Positions 4,907-6,602 of a stretch of 6,602 nt of DNA are shown here, piece after piece. Each line of letters begins with the position of its first letter. Within the stretch, counting starts at the first letter, position 1. Below the pieces are notes generated by a model, which saw only the letters and a program-made list of their open reading frames with translations, did not search any database and was not told the origin of the DNA. This stretch comes from Prevotellaceae bacterium (GTDB lineage Bacteria; Bacteroidota; Bacteroidia; Bacteroidales; UBA932), in the NCBI GenBank assembly GCA_031259935.1, contig JAIRKV010000248.1:1-6602 (forward strand), in the 5' to 3' direction. Made by a program: the position numbers and the translations under genes.

Positions 4907-6382
4907 TTAAAGCAAATTTTCGCTTATTGTATAAATTCTTTTTACTCGCTCGGCAACGCTTGTAAACACTTCGTAAGAGATTGTTTCCAATGTTTTTGCA
5001 ACTTCAATTGCAGTTGGCGAGTTACCGAAAATTTCAACGCGGTCGCTTTCTTTTGCATCAATTCCCGTAAGGTCGATCATGCATAAATCCATACAAATAT
5101 TACCAATTACAGGCGCTTTTTTATTGTTTACCGTAAAATACGTTTTGCCTTTCCCGAGACGACGGTTTAATCCATCAGCATAACCAATGGGAACCACACC
5201 TATGATTTTTGCTTCTTCGCCGATTAATCCTTCACGTCCGTAGCCTACTGTTTCGCCTGCCGGAATTTTTTCGATCTGAGTAATCTGGCTCGTCAATTTT
5301 CCTGTTATTTTAGTTTTGTTACAAGCAAAATCACTGATGCCGTACATTCCTATGCCAAGTCGCACCATATCGAATTGATAATCGGGAAACATTTCTATTC
5401 CGACCGAATTTAATGCATGACGCATAACTTCGTACGGCAATGCGGATTTCAGTTTTGCGCTTATTTTGTCAAACCGTTTAAGCTGTTCAAGCGCATAATT
5501 GTCGGCTGTGGCAAGATGCGTAAATATGGAACATACTTTCAGGTGTTTAAGTTTTGATATTGTGTCGATTAATTCGTCTGTCCGTTCGGCGGCAAAACCT
5601 TGTCGATTCATTCCCGTGTTTATTTTTATATGAACAGGATAATCGTATTTATTCATTTTTTTGCAAACCTCATCAAAAGATTTCAATGAACGAAAATTAT
5701 GAATTTCAGGCTCAAGACTGTTTCTAATCATCAATTCCAGATTGTCAATTTCAGGCGTAAGAACAATTATTGGTAATTTGATGCCTGATTTACGCAAAAT
5801 TACGCCTTCGTCGGTTGCCGCAACGCCAAGATAATCGACTCCTGTGATTTGCATCAAACAGGCTATTTCATAATTTCCGGTTCCGTATGAGTTTGCTTTC
5901 GTCATACAGAGCATTTTGGTTGCGGGTTTAAGTTTACTGCGAAAATAATTGATATTATAAGCCAGCGAATCAAGATTTATTTCAAAATTGGAAGGTCTTG
6001 ATTTTAATTCCAAACGTTCGATAACAGGTTTAAGTTCAAGATTATCGGTTATCAATATATTTTCGTTATTGAAAAATTTGCTGTCGCCGCCATTTCCTTT
6101 TACATCGATATTTTTTATTAATTCGTCTGTATCTGCGTAAAAATTAATATTTATATTTTGATTTTTCTTTCTGTCGTTTTTTACGATTATAAATCTCATT
6201 TTCTCATTTCCAGTTCTTTTTATATCATCAATCAAAGACAAATCAGAAAGTATTAATGTTTGCTTTTTATTTTTAGGAAAATGTTTAAAAATTTTTATAA
6301 TTTTTGTCAAATCAGTATTTTTATCTGCTGTGTAACGAATTACAGTACAGTTATTTATTCCTTGTGTAATTTTGAATTGCAT
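4907..6382 (-). CDS. alr: alanine racemase with vestigial MurF C-terminal domain
   Basis: This 491-residue PLP enzyme interconverts L- and D-alanine for peptidoglycan. Residues about 130-491 are a complete racemase (PF01168, PF00842). The PLP lysine is Lys162 in TKANSYGTG (161-169), followed by INTGMNRQG (254-262), THLATAD (288-294), Arg341 in MVRLGIGMYG (339-348, contacts the PLP ring), the catalytic Tyr401 in VPIGYADG (397-404), GNICMD (427-432) and the closing ERVKRIY (478-484). The usual KADAYGHG is KANSYGTG here. Residues 1-129 are extra. MQFKITQGINNCT, QTLILSDLSL and ENILITDN...ERLE line up by eye with the C-terminal domain of MurF in Bacteroidota MurF-Alr fusions. The DSYNSN-type motif is lost and no ATP-binding (GTNGKT) region is present. 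An in-frame stop (6389-6391) lies just before the ATG, so the N-terminal ligase is truly absent here. There is no Shine-Dalgarno. It lies 70 bases after tdk and is probably co-transcribed. Confidence 0.93.
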   Translation of the reverse strand: MQFKITQGINNCTVIRYTADKNTDLTKIIKIFKHFPKNKKQTLILSDLSLIDDIKRTGNEKMRFIIVKNDRKKNQNININFYADTDELIKNIDVKGNGGDSKFFNNENILITDNLELKPVIERLELKSRPSNFEINLDSLAYNINYFRSKLKPATKMLCMTKANSYGTGNYEIACLMQITGVDYLGVAATDEGVILRKSGIKLPIIVLTPEIDNLELMIRNSLEPEIHNFRSLKSFDEVCKKMNKYDYPVHIKINTGMNRQGFAAERTDELIDTISKLKHLKVCSIFTHLATADNYALEQLKRFDKISAKLKSALPYEVMRHALNSVGIEMFPDYQFDMVRLGIGMYGISDFACNKTKITGKLTSQITQIEKIPAGETVGYGREGLIGEEAKIIGVVPIGYADGLNRRLGKGKTYFTVNNKKAPVIGNICMDLCMIDLTGIDAKESDRVEIFGNSPTAIEVAKTLETISYEVFTSVAERVKRIYTISENLL

Positions 6383-6452
6383 ATAAAATTAATTTATTGA
6401 GTTCAATGTTTGAAAAGTATTTGATAAAAGTGAAAATTTATTATAAACGTTT

Positions 6453-6602
6453 TCATTTTTTGTTTTTTCGTTCCTGATTATAACAATGTCGGCAAAGCGG
6501 TTCGTATAAATCCTGTTCGCCAAGTACAACAAGTTTATTACTTGTAACAAGCCTGTGCGAATGATGAGCAAGATTGCCGCAGCGCTGGCAAATTGCATGC
6601 AC
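6453..6602 (-). CDS. tdk: thymidine kinase, C-terminal end (cut by right edge)
   Basis: The minus-strand frame entering at 6602 is open for 49 codons and ends with TGA at 6453-6455. It contains VHAICQRCGNLAHHS, then LVVLGEQDLYEPLCRHCY. This is the zinc-binding lasso end of type II thymidine kinases (PF00265), which phosphorylate thymidine to dTMP in the salvage pathway. The four zinc cysteines appear as CxxC (codons 5 and 8 of the partial frame) and CxxC (codons 37 and 40). The 29-residue distance between the pairs equals that in human TK1. YEPLCR is the usual substrate-loop/zinc transition. The short Lys-rich tail (NQERKNKK) is typical. The P-loop and catalytic Glu lie beyond the edge. The downstream neighbour is alr on the same strand, with a 70-base gap and no terminator, so they may form one operon. 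Confidence 0.92.
   Translation of the reverse strand: MHAICQRCGNLAHHSHRLVTSNKLVVLGEQDLYEPLCRHCYNQERKNKK

Noticed and set aside
6389..6598. 69-codon minus-strand frame with ATG
   Set aside because: It is out of frame with the recognisable thymidine kinase C-terminus in the same place.

Overview
The window looks like an AT-rich chromosomal segment of a member of the Bacteroidota, most likely an uncultured Bacteroidales. Four things point there. Several promoters match the Bacteroidota sigma-factor pattern (TTTG, about 19-21 bases, TAnnTTTG). Protein genes mostly lack a good Shine-Dalgarno sequence. There is a surface-type lipoprotein with a FISUMP-like C-terminus. Finally, the alanine racemase carries an N-terminal piece that resembles the end of MurF, the partner it is fused to in many Bacteroidota.

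Layout. Positions 1-310 (minus strand) hold a promoter followed by a GC-rich stretch (94 of 180 bases G or C at 61-240) that reads off the left edge as a possible leader and the start of an unrecognised gene. Positions 310-957 contain no convincing gene. They hold dispersed-repeat-like palindromic elements (371-454 and 547-579), a cluster of small hairpins (594-740), another hairpin (800-836) and a nine-codon mini-ORF. A minus-strand tRNA-Ser(UGA) follows at 1046-1130, with its promoter at 1142-1173 and its terminator at 958-992.

Three plus-strand genes come next, each apparently its own transcription unit: a FISUMP-type lipoprotein (1291-2586), a POT-family peptide transporter (2690-4366, strong terminator at 4402-4440) and a small exported rhodanese (4486-4899). 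The rhodanese gene converges, with a 7-base gap, on a minus-strand unit. That unit is the C-terminal end of thymidine kinase (6453-6602, cut by the right edge) followed by alanine racemase (4907-6382).

The functions are mostly housekeeping and envelope-related: D-alanine supply for peptidoglycan, peptide uptake, thymidine salvage, a periplasmic sulfur/redox-type protein and a probable surface lipoprotein. The most unusual points are the racemase with a vestigial MurF C-terminal domain and no ligase core, the GC-rich transcribed leader at the left edge, and a calcium-binding-type loop inserted in the lipoprotein. No CRISPR array, insertion sequence or defence system is visible.
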